DNA of 64,000 bases, from the NCBI GenBank assembly GCA_020809705.1, contig CP085825.1:4588001-4652000 (forward strand). Direction: 5' to 3'. The first letter of the stretch is position 1. Each line of letters opens with the position of its first letter. This document shows, one piece after another, positions 21,761-34,900 of this stretch. Position numbers and translations under genes: made by a program. The notes below the pieces were generated by a model. It was not told where the DNA came from. It made no database searches and was given only the letters and a program-made list of their open reading frames with translations. The stretch comes from Calonectria ilicicola. Taxonomy: Eukaryota; Ascomycota; Sordariomycetes; Hypocreales; Nectriaceae.

Positions 21761-24700
21761 GGCCCTGAAGTGAAAATGGGGGTCGCAAGCGGGTTTTCAG
21801 TTGACGTAAGGGGCGGCTTCGTCGTTATTTCCTTTTTGTTGTTGGCTCCCTTGAGCCGCCCATTATAGACTCCTGCGAGACTGGACAGCGTGCCATGCGT
21901 TGCTAGCACATGCGGTTGGCCAATGGCCGCACATCCACATCCATCGATTGAAGTGCTCAATCGAGATGGGAAGACCCCGAGGTTAATCCCTCATCGTAGC
22001 CGGTTATACGGCGTATAAATTTATGAACCATTTTATCCCCTGTTGGTTGGGGATTTGACCCAACACATGCTCCGCTGCTGATTTGTTAACCTTGTAATAT
22101 GCAGATATTATGAGCTACAGAAGCCTTTAGATACGTATGCCAGCGCCAGGTGGCCGATCCAGAAACGTCAAGATAAGGTTGAACTAGCCATGATAGGGAT
22201 AGGAATGATGACGGTCAAAGCCCACCTCCCACCGCCTATCGTCTTGGCTTTTTGGTGACAGACGGGGAGGGCCTCGAGGCTCGTTTGGGCCGCCATGCTA
22301 GCCTCTTGCCCTATTCAACTCGACCGTCTCGAAGCGGGTCGATCCTTATTCTTTTACGTCTGAGAAACTGAGGACCACCCCAGCCGCGTGTAATGTCTCA
22401 CCCTCCCGGTCGTGCAGACGGCATCCGGGCTGACTCGTGCATGTCTGGCGCACAAGATCTGTCACTTCCGTCCCCGACGCAGGGGAATGCTGCGTTTTGG
22501 GAGGGATTCTGGGACCCCATCATGGACCCTTGACTAGCCTTTGGGTTGCGTGAAAGACGAGGGGTGTGCGTTCGCAGTGGAGAGACCCGGATGCAAGAGG
22601 CTGATTCGGGGGGTGAAGCAATTTTGAGCCTCTGCTTGGGTTGGAATGCTGCAGAAGCCATTCCCGCCCTCAGTATCGAGGGTGGTCACGCGACCAACAA
22701 CGACGGCTGAGAGATCACCACATGTTGCGACAGGGGGCCATGTCGAATTGGACTGGGGTGGCGTATTTGGCGCTCGCTCGCCTCCTGCAGGTCTCACATA
22801 TCAGTTCCAGGTGGTACATGTGTCGCGTGCCCTCTGCCGGATTCCCTGATCGAGTTACCAAAGTGTAAAAAAGAAAAAAACTTTGGGTCAACTACCGTGC
22901 CGTGTGGGAACGTGATCTCTTGCCTCATTGAGGTGACTGACCTGCCTAACAGGGGGGACATACCGTGAAGCATATCTTAGCAAACGGTTTTAGCTGCCCT
23001 CCATTATGCGGACGTATGCCGGAAGATACGATGCGATGTGATACGATACACGGCCAGTGCGTCCGGCCGCGAGACGAGGGGCATGAAAGGGCATACTGAC
23101 CTACCCATGTCGCCGTTGCTTGCCCACCTCTCCCCCGACTTGGCCCCGACGGAACGGCGAAAACTACAGCGTATCCCGCGCGGAACTGGTCCAGTATGTG
23201 GAATCGGATCGGTGGATGGTGGCAAGTTGCCTCTCCTAATGTCCAGCGGTGGGGTGGACGGGCCGCAACTTGACCGACATGGCTTTTTTGTGGATCTAGT
23301 CCTCTGACTCTTCCCTGCAGAATTTTAAGCTTGCGCCTTCTCTAGACCGACAGCGGATTTGTAGTAAGAGCGGCCGATGCAAGCTGAGAGCCCGTGACAA
23401 CTGCTTCGTTCTGGCTACTGACACAAGCTCCGACTGAGATTGGGACGCAGAGGGTGGCGATAAGGCATGTCTCTTGGTAGCCTTTCTTAGCGGACTTTTG
23501 GCATCAGTGACGAAGGATTTACATGCTAATCAGTCAGTCTTATCGCAGCCTCACTTATTTTTTTTTTTATTATTTTCTTTTTTAGTAGGGGGATCCTTTG
23601 ATGCGCGCGACGCACGAAACTATTGCCCGATTCGTCCGTGGCGGAAAAGTGACCGTCGTCGGAACGCCGTGATTACGGTGCTCGACGACAAGCAGCGCAA
23701 CATACAGGTCGTCGTCATCAATGATGGATCTCCAAGTGGATTTGGTGCTAGTAAGCCCACAAGGCGTTTGTGGAGTGGTCGCTGTGCAACATCTTCGGGC
23801 AAGTATTTGAATGGCCGAGAAGTTTCCTTACACTTCAACTTCTCGTAATTAATTCCCAGTGTACTTCCGTAGCGGAACGTTGCCCGTTGATCCGTAAACT
23901 GGGACGGCACCCAGTGGACACGGCTGGAGAGATCTGACGATGGAGCTTCGCAGAGCAATAATAGATGGTAAAATCTTGGCTACATGGGGTTGTCTGTGCA
24001 TTACTAGCCTAGGGGGGGCTACTCCGCTGCAGTGCGATTCCACTTGGGCCTTGAGCTCCGCTGCACAGGGAACCATTGTAAGCATCGTGAGTGGTTAGAG
24101 ATGAATTTTGCAAGCAGACGCAATATGACTGGCCCGCAGGATCTGGGTTCGTGTCACCCCCAGGTCCTGATGGGCTGCAGATGAGCGGGACGATGCCCAT
24201 ACCTTGAACTGGCGTCGGCGATGCTGAGCCAGTCAATATCCCATGTGCGTGCTGTTGGCACGGGCAATACTACCAGAGAATTCCTACCGATTTCAGATAA
24301 GCAGCGGCGCATTTGCAAGTAAACTCACTACGTCGCGTACATAGCTGTGGGCAGCACCGCAGGGTGTCACGGCATGGTATACCCAGGATGACGGTCAGGA
24401 TGAGGTGGAAATGTTGGAGTCGGGGGGACAAGGAACGCCATTGACGCGGGAATAGCAGTGGGCATATTCGTAGATCGTTCCGCGATGGACCGGCTTAACG
24501 ATGATGGATTGCCATTGAGCCACCTTGATACCCTTCGCATGGCCTTGTCAAATGCTGGAAATGTCTCCATGTTGGGGTTTGATCCCCACCGCTCGGTCAA
24601 CGTTCATGGCAGTCAAGCACGTGTGCTCCAGCCCAAAATTGCTGTGTCCGGCTTTCACCCGTGGTCTGGGATGGGCTTCGACTCCTCGGTGGCTCGGGCT

Positions 24701-27700
24701 GCGGGACCATATCCATTGTGACAGGGGTGGAATAAACGGGGATGACTGCGTGTTTGCACCGAATGTTGGGGATCTGGATGGTATTACGGCAATTCGAGTC
24801 CTGTTTGGTATCATTTGTCGCCGCCTAGACCCCCTCGCTTACTCTTGAACTGCATATTGTGCGTCAACCACGCCCAGCGGCCCCTCCTGAGGCTCCAGAG
24901 ATCCTCTTCAGGATCCTTTGGCTGGAGCCCTCGGCGATATCCCAATGTAACACCACGCCTGTGCCACTAGTTTGTTCGCAGGTCGCACGCATGCTCGGTC
25001 CAAACGCAATGCTGGTCTCAAGACGTGACCTCCAGGTTCAGATTCGACCCTGGTCGGCGGCTTGGTGCGCTTCTGGACCTTTCCTCGTAGTTGAAGTGGC
25101 ATCCCGATTGCAATTGCTTGCGTTAGCACTTGCATGCATCGGAACCGCGGATCCGTGGCCTGGGCCAAACCCCTCCTGGTATCGCGCATTCGGCTTTGGC
25201 AAGGCAATGAAAAAGCACGTTGCTGCGGTAGAGGAGGTATTGCACAAAAAAAAAAAAACTGACCCGGGCCTCTCTGACCGCTGACCGGTTAGTGCTAGAG
25301 TCGGATTTGTCCCAAGTTACGAACAATCAGCCACAGCGTTGCAGATAGCGCTGCAGTTGGCGTTGGAAATAGATAAGGTCGACGACGTCAGTGATAACGG
25401 TCTCGCTCGGATGGCATGGGATGGATGCATCTGGGAGGCCAATGCAAGACTGATACCACAATGATCATTGTCTGCTGGAACATTCTTGGGAGATAACATA
25501 CCACATGCACATGCCGGTCTCGTAGTACGCCATGCGCGCGACATGCGCACGCACGAATTGGTCATTGGCACATGCTTTTCTCACAGGGAAATTTTGGAGC
25601 TTCCCCATTGACTCCGCTGGGGTTGAGCTTCAGGTGTATTTTTCGCATCATGGTCGGAGCTAGCTCTAGTTTTTTTTTTGCCCTGCTTGACCCCCCCTCG
25701 GGCCTCTTTCATTGACCTCCTTCCCCTCTCTCATGGCTTCCCCTGCCCTTGACTGGCGGGCCAGCTCGTTTCATCATGACGATTTATTAGTTAAGCGGCG
25801 TGATGTTGTGCCTTTTTCGCTTTAGCTAAACACGTCGGCCACGCAGCTTCCAGAAAGCTTATCGTGGAAACTTGACAGCAGCGCGAGCAGGAAGAAGCTT
25901 CTGCTAGCGTTGGACTGGCGCTGCGAAGTAAACCCGAATGAGTGACGACTGGTTGAGCAGGCTGCCCGGCGTTCCAGCGCCCTGGCTTGTGAGGACGTCG
26001 AAACGCATCAACCAAGCTGGACCCTGCCATTGTAGTCGTTGGGCTGACCTTACCACGTTCATTTAGCCTGCCCCCCGGAAGGTTCCCTGTTGAGAGATGG
26101 AGTACTTCGGACTGCGAGGGTGGCATCCGCGGCCTCCAGAGGGGCATTGCTCAAGGATTGAGCGTGTTTGAGGACCTTTTTTTTTGTGTCTTTTATTTCA
26201 TTATTTTTTTTCACCCCTCTCTCGCATTGGGAGGGTGGGATTACGGGAATGGGGGGCTTTTCATAGGACCTGAGACACACCTCGCATGCGGCTTGGCGGC
26301 GGCACGGGTGAATTGATCAAAAGTGTGGTGTCTTGATTTCGAAGTGCCGAGGGTGCCTGCGGTGCCAGTGTACTTCCGCAACAGCCATCGATACAGAGTT
26401 CAATTGGGTAGGGTGGTCTCTTGGGTGCACCCCGGTCGACTACCTAACTAGTTGGGCCTTATTAGCTGGACTTCCGAGATGCACGTTGCTGAAATATGCA
26501 CGTCCCAAGGTGCAACTTTGTAAGTTGGTGGAGTAAAGGCAAGGGTCTTTGGACCTTTCGCCGCCGCCTCCCTCGTAGAATGCATCTGGCGGGGCCCCTC
26601 CCACAGCCACCGCCCCATCCGTCGGCCAACCAAAGGCCTGTGTGGGGAGGCTATTGGTTCGATTGGGACAAGATAGGAACAGGCATGGGAGGTGAGTGTG
26701 TCGGCGGGTGTGGGCGTGGTGCACTCGCCGCTGCTTGGCACCATGCTTGGGGTGTTTTTTCCCCCCCCTTGGAGATTCCTAGCAATGATATAAGTAAGTC
26801 TGCATGACGACTACCGTGTGCCGTCTCCTCCTCTTCCAAATTCTGATCTCAGATATTCCTGGCCTGACCGTGCGGAATCTTGCAAGATTCCCCGTTGATT
26901 GTAGCAGCTTGATACCTGGTAATCACGACGGTAATTCTCCCGAGACATTATCAATTCCGATACTTGTTCTTTTGCTGGTGATCTCATCTCGCCGTCTCAA
27001 CCCCAGGCCGCCAAGGAAAAACAAAAACGCCCCCACCAAGCGACACTCGAGCATAAGCTACGACAATTCCTTGTGCATTTTGGTTGCTACTGAGACGGTC
27101 TCGTCTCTCTCTCTATTCGCAAGCGACACTCTGAGCGCTGTGCTTGGATCTCGATTCGAATAAAAAAATTTTTTTTTTCCTCCCATCGACGTGCCGTGCC
27201 CAGGGATTTCCCGAGTGACGCAGGCGACAACCAAAAGCTCAGACTTGACCCAATTTGATTGCTTGGGCTGCTGACACTGCTGCTCGCGCCCACGCACGCG
27301 CCCCTTGCTCTACTGGCTGGGCCCGGTTTCGGTGTCCACTGGTTGCGATCCCTCGTGCTGAGTACGTCATTTCCCTCCCATCCGCTCTCCCGTATCGTTG
27401 TGCCTCCCTCGTGCTTTGGCTCGTGGCTCGTGCTTCCGCCTTTGGCTTATCGGGTCTCACTTTGACTTTGTCTCTGCCTTTGTGTTTTGTGTTTTGTATT
27501 CCGTGTCACTTGTCTCGAGCTCACACGCCTTATTACCTAGCTGGTCCCGGTCGACTGCTCCCGTCCTTGGCTCTGCTTCCGGGCAGCAGCGCATCCTCGT
27601 TCGCTGTGCCTTCATTAGCTCCCTCGATCCTCCTCCCCGCGCCCGTTGATCCTGCTTCCGAGCAGCAGCATTGCGAGGAGCTAGAGGGAGATTGAGAGCT

Positions 27701-27858
27701 AAAGACGGCTGTATAGTCTCTTCTATTTTAGCATCCGACTAGCCTTCCGATTTTCATCGTCTTTGCTTGACTTTCCCTCTTTCGTTTCCTATTTTTTTCT
27801 GTCCTATCTTTTATTCGTTTTCTTTACCCCAATTGGTCGATTCTCTTCATCTGCAAAC
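21761..27858. other. Intergenic region, 6.1 kb
   Basis: No gene could be supported. Open frames rarely exceed 130 codons and lack domains. A frame at 23474-23848 contains VVVINDGSPSGFG, reminiscent of family 2 glycosyltransferases, but nothing around it supports that. 25238-25258 and 26170-26215 hold A- and T-runs. The last 600 bases are CT-rich and probably form the promoter and leader of the SPX gene starting at 27859. Confidence 0.5.
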
Positions 27859-29456
27859 ATGAAGTTCGGCGAGCATCTCGAGAGGGAGTCCGTCCCGGAA
27901 TGGAGCCTTCGTAAGTCGCAGTCGCGCCGCCCATCCACCTCTCTCTGTCTGTCGCTGACCCGCGTGACCTGCAGATAACCTCGACTACAACTCTCTCAAG
28001 CATGAGATCAAAGTCCACACCACCCGCGACCAGGCATCAGCAATGGCCATCCCCGGCCACCGAGACGAGGCCCTGTCCAGATTCGAGGATGGCCTCTACA
28101 TGGAGCTCGCGAACCAGCACGAGCGCCTCCATCTCTTCGTTTCCAGCAAGGCTGATGAGATCTCCCGAAGATTGGGTACGCTCCCAATGGCACTTGGGCC
28201 GCACAAGATGGTCAACACCTGAGTACTAACCATTGTTCTAGAACACCTCGCTAGCAATATCTACCGTTGGATTCGCAAACCTCAAGAGGGAATGACGGCG
28301 GAGGATGCAATTAGATATCAGAGGCGGTTCGCCAAATATGAGCGGGAGCTGGTTCGTTGCGGTGGCGACATCCACGCACTTTCGCGCTTCACCAGTGCAC
28401 AAGTCGTTGCCTTCCGCAAAATCTTGAAGAAGTACAAGGTTCGTCTCCATGCCATTGATTGTCCCCCGTGCTTGCTTGAAGAGGTATGACTAACTTTGCT
28501 TTCAGAAATGGACTGGCTCGACAACCTTAACTGCCCGCTTCAACGACAACATCCTCTCTGATCCCAAGAGTTTTACCCGCCGAGACTTTTCGCCTCTCCA
28601 GGAGCGCTACGATGAAATCGACTATACACTACGATCAGCTGCTCCTGTCATGAGTGAGCCTAGCTCGCCAGAATCTGTACCCCAGTCTCTTCCACGGAAT
28701 GCTTTGTCGCAGTCATATCATACTACATCTGGCCCAGGAACTCAAAGTGCAACAGCTCGACCTCAGCCCCGATTCGAGGCTCTACCTCCCCCACAGATGG
28801 AAGTCCCTGTGAAGTATTGGAACGAGTACGATGACGGAAGCGAATGTGGAGCAGAGGATGAATATGCAATTTACATTAACCCTGAGGAAAGTACTAGCTT
28901 CCCGGGTTTGGAATACGTTCAGGACTTTTTCAAGGTCCCTTTGGAGAAGGCCAAAACCTGGTTCAAGCTTAACAAACAACCTGAGCGCCAACCTCTCCTT
29001 GCCAACAACCACTTGCCTCGTCAATACTCAACAACTAGCTTTAATAACAGCGAGTCCGATGAAGAAGGAGGCTATGCTAGTTCAGAGGGGTACCCCGCTG
29101 CTGGTTATGCCACACACTATGCCCTCCCCAGCGTTAGCCAGCAGGCTGCTGCCCGCTATCGTGAGGATGTCTTCTATTGGGGAACCATTGGCTGCTTCTC
29201 GATATCCTTCGTGCTACTCGTCATCACTGGCGTGCTCATCTTCACCGGCAAGCATAAGCTCCGGGCCGAGGTGGATGCAGGTGTCACTATCGGCGTCGTG
29301 GCCAGTTTGTTCTCCGCCTGTAGTGCGCTGGGCATGACCATGTATCGGAACGATCCACTCCCCCTCACATACCGACTCATGGTCTGGGCCTCGTTCATTG
29401 CCTCCTGCATCCTCAACGGCATGCTGCTAATCCTCGTAGTGGGGAACGGTCCGTGA
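27859..29456 (+). CDS. SPX and DUF202 (VTC1-like) domain protein resembling Vtc5
   Basis: Four exons, 27859-27910, 27975-28175, 28242-28438 and 28506-29456, give 466 residues. All junctions are GT-AG and keep the frame. Residues 1-155 form an SPX domain (MKFGEHLERESVPEW; then FEDGLYMELANQHERL; then ASNIYRWIRKPQEG; then FRKILKKYKKWTG, the lysine-rich helix that in this family binds inositol pyrophosphates). Residues 155-365 are a polar linker with FPGLEYVQDFFKVPLEKAKT. The C-terminus has three hydrophobic helices, about 376-398, 408-430 and 439-462, of the DUF202/VTC1 type. The polyphosphate-polymerising tunnel domain of Vtc4 is absent. SPX plus DUF202 without a catalytic domain is the layout of yeast Vtc5, a vacuolar membrane subunit that stimulates polyphosphate synthesis by the VTC complex, though this protein is much shorter. 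A role in phosphate storage is inferred. Confidence 0.86.
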
Positions 29457-29967
29457 AAAGCTTTTTACTGTGACAATATTCTGTTGTTTCAAAATATGGT
29501 AATCTGGGCTATCACCACAGCCTCAAATGCACTCCTTTTTTTTTTCTCAGTCGATTTTGGAATCTGGCGTTGAGCGATACCACGGGTTGAGATTTTTTTC
29601 TTTGAATGGAATTTCCTTAATTTATTGTATGAGCAACGTGTGGATCGTGTCCACAGTCCGGTTATGTTGGAAAAGCCATGGATGCATTTATTTGCATCAG
29701 GATAGCAGGGGGGATCAATGAATTGGAGAAAAGTCGTGTCGTGTTGGGGCGACTATATAGCTTTTTTGAGACGTAGTTTTACCAATATGGTGCAATGCCA
29801 GCGAGGTTTACGTGCTCTTTTGTTCATGCTTCGTGTCTCATATCATCGTGTCTCGTGCATTGTGCTTGGTATCATGATGCGAGGTCATACTATGAAGTTC
29901 GAGGTTATAGCCGAGGCAAGTCATGCTCTATCTAATTCATCGGCTAAAATTAGTTAGCAGTGTAATT
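29457..29967. other. Convergent intergenic region
   Basis: About 510 bases between the stop codons of the SPX gene (+) and the Zn2Cys6 gene (-). It should hold both 3' ends. A T9 run lies at 29536-29544. No gene was recognised. Confidence 0.55.
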
Positions 29968-31959
29968 CTATGGGCAAGGCCCGAGTAGGACAACTGACTC
30001 GTCGATAAAGCACCACTGAACACTCTCAGGGGCGGCTAGGAACGACTCGACTTTGAGAACCAAGTGTCCTAAGTGTCATTGTTAATATTTTGTCGACTTT
30101 TCGCCCAGTTATGGGCATTACGTGTAGAGAGCAGAAAGAACTGCTACGTACCGGCAACGTTCCACCTCTTGGCAAAGAAATGAAGGGAGCTGAAACTAGC
30201 GTGGAAGCGGGCATCAGCATCGGGGATGACGTGCTCAAAGTTGCTTAGAACCATGAGGCAGTGGTAGGCCGAATAAGGTGTCAGCGGCGAGCAGGAGGCG
30301 AGGAGATGGGGGCGGCGAGCGAGCTGGTCGTTGAGGTCTGTCGTCGTATCGGCAATGATGCGGATGGTAAAGTTGAGGCCGGCAATGGCCTTGAAGGCCG
30401 TCACATCCGATGTGTCCTGGTGAATAGTCGTGGAATCAACGGTTCGGAGCTGGCGGCAGTATAGGAAGAGCAGCAAACTGAGAATAAGACGGCATGGTTA
30501 GAATATCGCTTCTTATCCTTACGAAAAAGGGTCTGTTTTTATAGGCAATTTTTCGAAAACGAAACAAGTCAAATCAAAGAAACGTTGGACGTCTCTGTGG
30601 AAGTTTGAGGGAAAGAATCTTGCTGACATACCAAGTGCAAGTGGCAAAGCACTCGAAAAACTCGCCCCAGCGCGAGGCCTGCAAGACCATGGCCTCAACC
30701 AAGGCACGGGTTGCAATGTCGAGCTCGATAAAGTGGTTAATAAAGGCTTCGGTAGATCCGGACTCGGGGAAGGGGACCAAAGCCTTGGTGTAGAGCATAG
30801 CACACTGGCAGTTTCGCTGAAAGGGGCCCAATGGCACCCCGGCGGCGACACTAGCGGGGTGCCGCTGCGTGGTTCGCATCTGTGTCTGCGTTTGGTTGTT
30901 CCAGCCGACATTTGTGGTGGGTAGTAGGTCGTCCGGAGCGGGGGCCCGGACTTGCAGGGGCATGTGGATGAGGCTACAGTCAACGTGGATGAGGCGGTCG
31001 AGGACAAGCAGGCTCCAGTAGACGCAGCGCCGCTCCTCCTCTTCGTAGGCCACGGGGGCCTCCTTTTCGGCGTCATTGTATTTTCCTGGGCCGATGCCCA
31101 TAGCCAGCACCATGGTGTTGGCATCCCCGATAGTCACGTAGGCCCGCATCACATCCCCGTGGCCAAACTCGAAGAGGGCCAACAGGGTGGTGCACTGGAT
31201 TAGTTCGACAGTCGGTGGTTGCAGGCCGCGCATGATACCGAGAATTCTTTTGGCAGCACGGTAGGCGGGCAAATCTATCATGTCCTGCTCCTCGAGAGGG
31301 CGGGGATTGTCGGTGGCCACAGCCTCGTCGTCGTACTGGGTGACGAGGTGCATACAGACGATGAGCAGGGCGAGGACCGGATCAGAGACCGCCGGACCGG
31401 CGCTGGACGTCGTTGAGGAACCGGAAACCGGCATCGCGCCGAGATTTTCTGTACGCAGGGCGAAGAGTTCCGGATGGACGATGGACAGCCACGGGTTCAT
31501 GGTTTCGAAGTAGCGATCTACGGCATCCCGCCACGAGACGTTCTGGGACGAGAGTAGAGACATGATGGCCTCGCCGGATATCTCAAATGCCGGATCGAAG
31601 ATGCCTCCAGGACCGCTCGGGTCGGCCTTGGGGCCGAGGAGATAACCCGGGTCCACGACAGCCGTGGCCGGGGCCGTGTAGATGAAGTCATAGCAGCAAG
31701 TGGTGGTGAGTCTTTTTGTTAGGAAACGGGGTCAGTTAGCAACTTCCTGTCACCGCCAACACAACAGAAATACCACAAAGAGCATAGATGAGGATGGTAC
31801 GAACCTGGTACAACGAGAACAAGCGGGGAGAGCTTTATCGCACTTCTTTTTGGTGCGGGTGCACTTCTCGCAAGCTCGATGGGCGCGCTCTGTTTCCATA
31901 GGTGATTCGGAGCCCCGCGATGATGATACTGACTGGACCATGGCCTTTTTATTACTCAT
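29968..31959 (-). CDS. Zn2Cys6 fungal transcription factor
   Basis: Proposed exons are 31959-31805, 31711-30632, 30477-30152 and 30068-29968, giving 553 residues. Introns of 93, 154 and 83 nt have GTTCGT, GTATGT and GTACGT donors and CTAAC or TTAAC branch sites. The binuclear zinc cluster is complete: Cys30, 33, 40, 47, 50 and 57 (CEKCTRTKKKCDKALPACSR, then C after six residues), split by the first intron, which is common in this family. The middle region (about 95-420) matches the fungal-specific factor domain: RYFETMNPWLSIVHPELF; then DPVLALLIVCMHLV; then RRCVYWSLLVLDRLI; then CAMLYTKAL. It should bind DNA as a dimer at CGG-type sites in the nucleus. The target genes are unknown. The start could be Met7 (31941). 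The last small exon is the least certain part; without it the protein ends ...RWNVAGT. Confidence 0.83.
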
Positions 31960-34900
31960 AAGGTGGTCAGAGCAGCTTCCCTCTTTCCCAAGGAAAACCT
32001 CTTGGCACTTTGGTTTCTTTTTTAGGCAGTAGTAAGACGGAATTTCCACCTATTTCTTTTGTCTGACAACAAAACGGTTCCGTCAGATGATGACTAGCCA
32101 AAGCCTCAAAGCTTGATTCAAGGCAGAAAAACAAGAAGACAAACTGGGAGCCAGGGGGTTTTTGTGAGCGAAGAGGAGGGGGGGGGCGTGTTCAGTGACA
32201 AGCAAGAGTGGTTGGAGGGAAGTCGACGTATAAGCTGCGGCAGCGAGACAAGTGACAGGGAGGGACGGGACCGGAAGCAAGGTTGGATCAAGGCGAAACT
32301 AGGGTGAGTTGAGGACGAATGGGAGGCGTGTTGAGAAGGCGGCTCATGGCAATGTTATGTACCGAGGCGGTAGATATCTCCAACACCTTCATCAGCCTGT
32401 CTCGTCGAGGTGGATGACAGATGAGGTTGAGGTGGGATGGCGGGAGGGGGGGCGTATGGGCAGAAGGGGGGCGTCTAAGCAGTTAGTCAGCTGCTGACGG
32501 CCGGGAAGGATGAAGCAATTAAGAGCTGTTAAGGATTACGGGAGCGGGGAATGGAGGAGGAGGAGAGAGGCGAGATGGAAGGGGAGAGTGTGTAAGAGAA
32601 TTGGGAATAGCAGCAAAAAGAAGCAAAGCGAAGCAGTTGTCTACACTCTGACACTGGCACACAAGGCGATGACGAGGCAAAAGCGGAAACGGGGGATCGA
32701 TCGATTCGATAAGCTAAGCTAGCAGTAAGCTATCCCATGTCCATTACACTGCACTGCAGCACCCATGCAACCATGCAACCAGACGCTCCCTAATGGGGAA
32801 AATGGTGAGGGGGTCCCTAGACGATGGTTGCGTGCGCCTTGTCTGATGATCCCATAGCATCCCGTATTTTTTGGGCCGCCGAGGGGGAAAAAAAAAAAAG
32901 AAAAAGGAAAAAAAAGAAAGAGGTGCGTCCAGGGGGGTGTTCACCACCGCCCACTGAGGCAGGGGGATTTCCTTGCAGGCAGACCCGCGGCCCCGGGGCA
33001 CGACTCCAACTTTTGGAGTGGGCTGGGTGAAGCAAAGCTGAATGTGGACATTGGGCTGCACATGGCGCCGGCACTTTGACAGTTTTGACACTGGCTTAGG
33101 GCTTAGGGGGAGACGCTTCCGCCCATCCCAGCCAGCCTCTTGCCTCTACGGAGCACACTGGCTAGCCTACTCCCACATGCATCCAGAAGCCGGGGACGGT
33201 CCAGCTATTGCTATTAGTTGCACGCACTCCGACGTCACGCTTGCCTAAGAGGGGGGGAAGGCCAGTCAGAGTCTCGTTCCGTCATGGCCCTTGGCCGCGC
33301 TGTTGGCAGAGCGGAATTGGGCTTGGGCTATTGGGCATGTTTCTTTCTGAGACGGACGGGGGCTAGATTTCGACTGCCGGTGTAGGTAACCTTAGCGCGC
33401 GACGCAACGTACAGGGCTGACATTATTTATAGCCCAAAGGGAGGGACCTGGTTGGTGTTTTGTTGGTGGGATGATTGAGAAGGGGGATCACAGGCGAGTG
33501 CCGCCGCAGCACACACAGGCAAAAGGCAAAAAGCATCGCAAAAGGACAGCGGGCACAGGTGCTGGATGGGGGGGCAGCCGGCACGGAGAGCCACCTACGT
33601 AGGCACCTCTGAGGGTCGTGTATGTGCAGACCGTATAGCAAGCAACCTAGAGAAACAACGCAAGTCTCACAACTAGGTACCACTAATCGCTGTGCGCTAC
33701 TGTGCGTTGGAACCAGGCAAGCAAAACGTGACGGCCGAATAAGGTTGGTTCGACCCAGGGCCGTTGAGACTTGCAGTCACTAGTTCCAAGAGTGCACCCT
33801 TGTCAGCTGTTATTCCTCGTTCGCACACGCGCGCGCGCAAGACTGAGAACAGTTGTTCCCACTGATCATCAAGCGGCCAGCAGCGGTAGCAAGAAAAAAA
33901 AAAAGTGCCGCCGCCAGTGCCATGGGCCAGCCAGAGACAGTGTGTGTGTGTGGGTGGGCGGAAGACGAATGGGGCTTTTTAGCACCAGCGGTGTTTAGTG
34001 GGGTTTGGGGGAGAAGGGAAGCATCCTCTTTGACGCTAGATCTGCACATGGGGGGAGGAGGGCATGAAAGAACTGGGGGTGAAGACGGAAGGTTCCGTCT
34101 GTTCTTTTTTCCATTCCAAATCCAAATTGTCTTTGTCAACCGTTCATCAGATTTGGTCATGATTTTTTTTGGGGGGGGGAGGGAGGAGGAGGGGGCGTGT
34201 GAGAGTGGGAGAGGGCAAGTGACCCATATCAATTGGCCACCGGCAGATGAAGTGGTGATGATTGATGATGACCTCAACCCCAGATGCAGCTGCATAAGCG
34301 GGCATGTCATTAAGCATCTCGGCATGGCCGAACAGTGACGAGTGAGTGATTGACTGGCAGCTACCCAAGGATAGCGCCCCCGCGGAATGGATGGATGGAT
34401 GGCTGGGTTGGCGCCGCGGCGGGCTTTTGTTGGGCTGCGCAATAAAAAGTAAAGGGCCATCCGCCGACAATTCCAAATATCTCTGTCTATCTCAGTACGT
34501 GTATTGGACTAGCCTGACCAAGGTGTCTTGGCTTTTGGCTTATCGCGCACGCCTGCCTCATTGTCCGTCGTCCATCGTCGGTGTCCCATTGTTTCACCGG
34601 CGAAATGGTCCTTAGCCCTGTCAGAACCCTCTTTTCTTTTTTTTCCCCGACCCGAGCGAGTGCCATTTTGCCAAACGCGCACACCCAGTGGCATGGATAC
34701 CTCCGGCATGGCGGTGCGTGCTGAGGTTACATACGTTGTGGGCAGGTGGCATGGCACTTTTTTTTTGGGGGCCGCCCGGAATAATGGTTGCTTGCCAAAC
34801 CGCCCTCGGCCCATTCATTCCCATATCCCCAAGGCGCTATCCTCATGGGAATCGCCATTGTTGTGTCCACTTTGGCATCTGCCATCAGGCCAGAAAGGTC

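Noticed and set aside
23474..23848. Frame containing VVVINDGSPSGFG, like the start of a family 2 glycosyltransferase
   Set aside because: Too short, no upstream hydrophobic strand and no downstream DxD or QxxRW; likely chance.
33810..34460. 216-codon minus-strand frame opposite a 161-codon plus-strand frame
   Set aside because: Both arise from low-complexity purine/pyrimidine DNA; neither has domain features.
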